From contig DIQZ01000026.1 of assembly GCA_002424305.1 (NCBI GenBank), forward strand, positions 1 to 6,225: a stretch of DNA of 6,225 nt. Direction: 5' to 3'. This document shows positions 5,252-6,225 of the stretch, piece after piece (within the stretch, counting starts at the first letter, position 1; each line of letters opens with the position of its first letter). The stretch is from Firmicutes bacterium UBA5449. Its GTDB lineage: Bacteria > Bacillota > SHA-98 > UBA4971. The notes beneath the pieces were generated by a model that was not told where the DNA came from, did not search any database, and worked only from the letters and a program-made list of their open reading frames with translations. Position numbers and translations under genes: made by a program.

Positions 5252-6225
5252 TTGGCAAGTATCACTGATGTGCCGGGCGTGCTTGTGGGACATGCTGAGG
5301 ACAGAGAAGGGCTCACCGGCTGCACTGTCGTTCTGGCCATGGACGGCGCAGTAGCAGGAGTGGATGTAAGAGGGTCAGCCCCGGGCACCAGAGAGACTGA
5401 CCTTATGCGACCCTGCAACTTGGTGGAGAAAGTCCACGCTATTATGCTGGCAGGCGGTAGCGCCTACGGCCTGGACGCGGCGTGTGGCGCCATGAAGTTC
5501 TTGGAGGAACACGGTGTTGGATTCGACACAGGCTTTGGTGTAGTCCCCATTGTGGGCGGGGCTGTCATTTTCGACCTTGATATCGGAGATCCGAAATCGC
5601 GTCCTGATTGTGAGATGGGATATTTAGCATGCAAAAACGCATCTTCTTGCTCACAGGGCGAAGGCAACATCGGCGCCGGATGCGGCGCAACTGTCGGCAA
5701 ACTTTGCGGCCCCGAGTACGCCATGAAAGGCGGATTGGGGACTTGGTGTGTAAATCTGGGCTTGAGCAGTGATTCAAGTGACAGGCAAATCCCTATTCTT
5801 GTCGGTGCAATAGTGGTAGTCAATGCACTGGGCAACATAGTTGACTCGGAATTCGGAAAGATAATTGCAGGCGCGTATGACAGGAAAACCCGGCAGTTTC
5901 TCTCTAAGACGTATCAAGCTCATACGCCAGGCAACAGCAACTGCAGTTTCGCAGGTTTCGCAGGTAATACAACTATCGGTGTAGTAGTTACAAACGCAAT
6001 TCTGTCTAAGGAAGGTGCAAACAAAGTCGCCGGTATGGCCCACGACGGCCTAGCCAGGATTATACGGCCTGTGCACACCATGTACGACGGGGATACCATT
6101 TTCGCCCTCTCAACCGGAACTGCATCACTGACAGGAAATACAGCAGCAGATATCTCCGCTATTGGAGAAGCGGCCGCGTATTCCATGGAAATCGCAGTCA
6201 TACGTGGAGTCAAGAACGCCTCCGG
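5252..6225 (+). CDS. P1-family (DmpA/NylC-type) self-processing peptidase, 3'-partial
   Basis: The frame is open to the right edge and gives 324 residues, close to the full length of the family (roughly 320-380), so only a short tail is probably missing. It has no signal peptide and is likely cytoplasmic. It begins MASITDVPGVLVGH, the standard P1 (Peptidase_S58) opening. Further family motifs are LAGGSAYGLDAACG (about residues 66-79), GAGCGATVGKLCG, AMKGGLGT (K159) and VVNALGN (N191), with the autocleavage site GNTTIGVVVTNA. Cleavage before T240 would create the N-terminal nucleophile, as at Ser250 in DmpA or Thr267 in NylC. D279 and D281 (YDGD) lie 39 and 41 residues after T240, the same offsets I recall for the two catalytic aspartates of NylC. 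The enzyme should cleave small peptides or amides from the N-terminus; the substrate cannot be told. TTG 5252 is chosen for its GAGGTG site; ATG 5237 would add five residues. Confidence 0.9.
   Translation, partial: MASITDVPGVLVGHAEDREGLTGCTVVLAMDGAVAGVDVRGSAPGTRETDLMRPCNLVEKVHAIMLAGGSAYGLDAACGAMKFLEEHGVGFDTGFGVVPIVGGAVIFDLDIGDPKSRPDCEMGYLACKNASSCSQGEGNIGAGCGATVGKLCGPEYAMKGGLGTWCVNLGLSSDSSDRQIPILVGAIVVVNALGNIVDSEFGKIIAGAYDRKTRQFLSKTYQAHTPGNSNCSFAGFAGNTTIGVVVTNAILSKEGANKVAGMAHDGLARIIRPVHTMYDGDTIFALSTGTASLTGNTAADISAIGEAAAYSMEIAVIRGVKNAS

Overview
The window is a bacterial chromosomal stretch with roughly balanced base composition. All six recognisable genes lie on the + strand. Three or four of the six starts are GTG or TTG rather than ATG, and four genes have GGAGG/GAGGTGA-type ribosome binding sites. 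Together with the gene families (a YuiD/DUF212-type protein, a phospholipase C-like zinc protein, a TIGR00300-type protein and a P1-family peptidase), this suggests an anaerobic Bacillota (Clostridia-like) organism. That placement is inference; Chloroflexota or another Gram-positive-type lineage is possible. I see no mobile element, CRISPR array, tRNA or rRNA.

Positions 1-1268: an overlapping gene pair (ATGA overlap) encodes a lipoprotein with a TPM domain and a diverged, membrane-anchored LemA-family protein. LemA and TPM-domain proteins are often neighbours, so these probably act together at the outer face of the cytoplasmic membrane. The first gene may extend beyond the left edge.

Positions 1332-3035: after a 63-base gap with a 9-base tandem repeat and a small hairpin come two closely spaced genes. 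The first is a LOR/SDH-domain protein of the TIGR00300 type, related to the C-terminal part of cyanobacterial AgrE/ArgZ and to the archaeal protein reported as an ornithine cyclodeaminase. The second is a DUF212 (divergent PAP2, YuiD-like) membrane protein. The gene 1-4 block could be one transcript.

Positions 3036-3299: a 264-base non-coding stretch holds a GC-rich, bulged 38-base stem-loop, an alternating TA tract with a plausible promoter, and a perfect AGGAGG site.

Positions 3300-5099: an exported protein of 599 residues. Its N-terminal third resembles zinc-dependent phospholipase C (W, paired His/Asp, HxxxD, HxxxE). The middle is unassigned, and the C-terminus looks like an Ig-like beta-sandwich.

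Positions 5100-5251 carry a plausible promoter with duplicated TCATAAT hexamer regions. From 5252 to the right edge runs a nearly complete P1-family (DmpA/NylC-type) self-processing aminopeptidase/amidohydrolase.

I do not see a clearly new multi-gene system. The most unusual item is the extended phospholipase C-like protein. Next come the lipidated TPM/diverged LemA pair and the bulged intergenic stem-loop.
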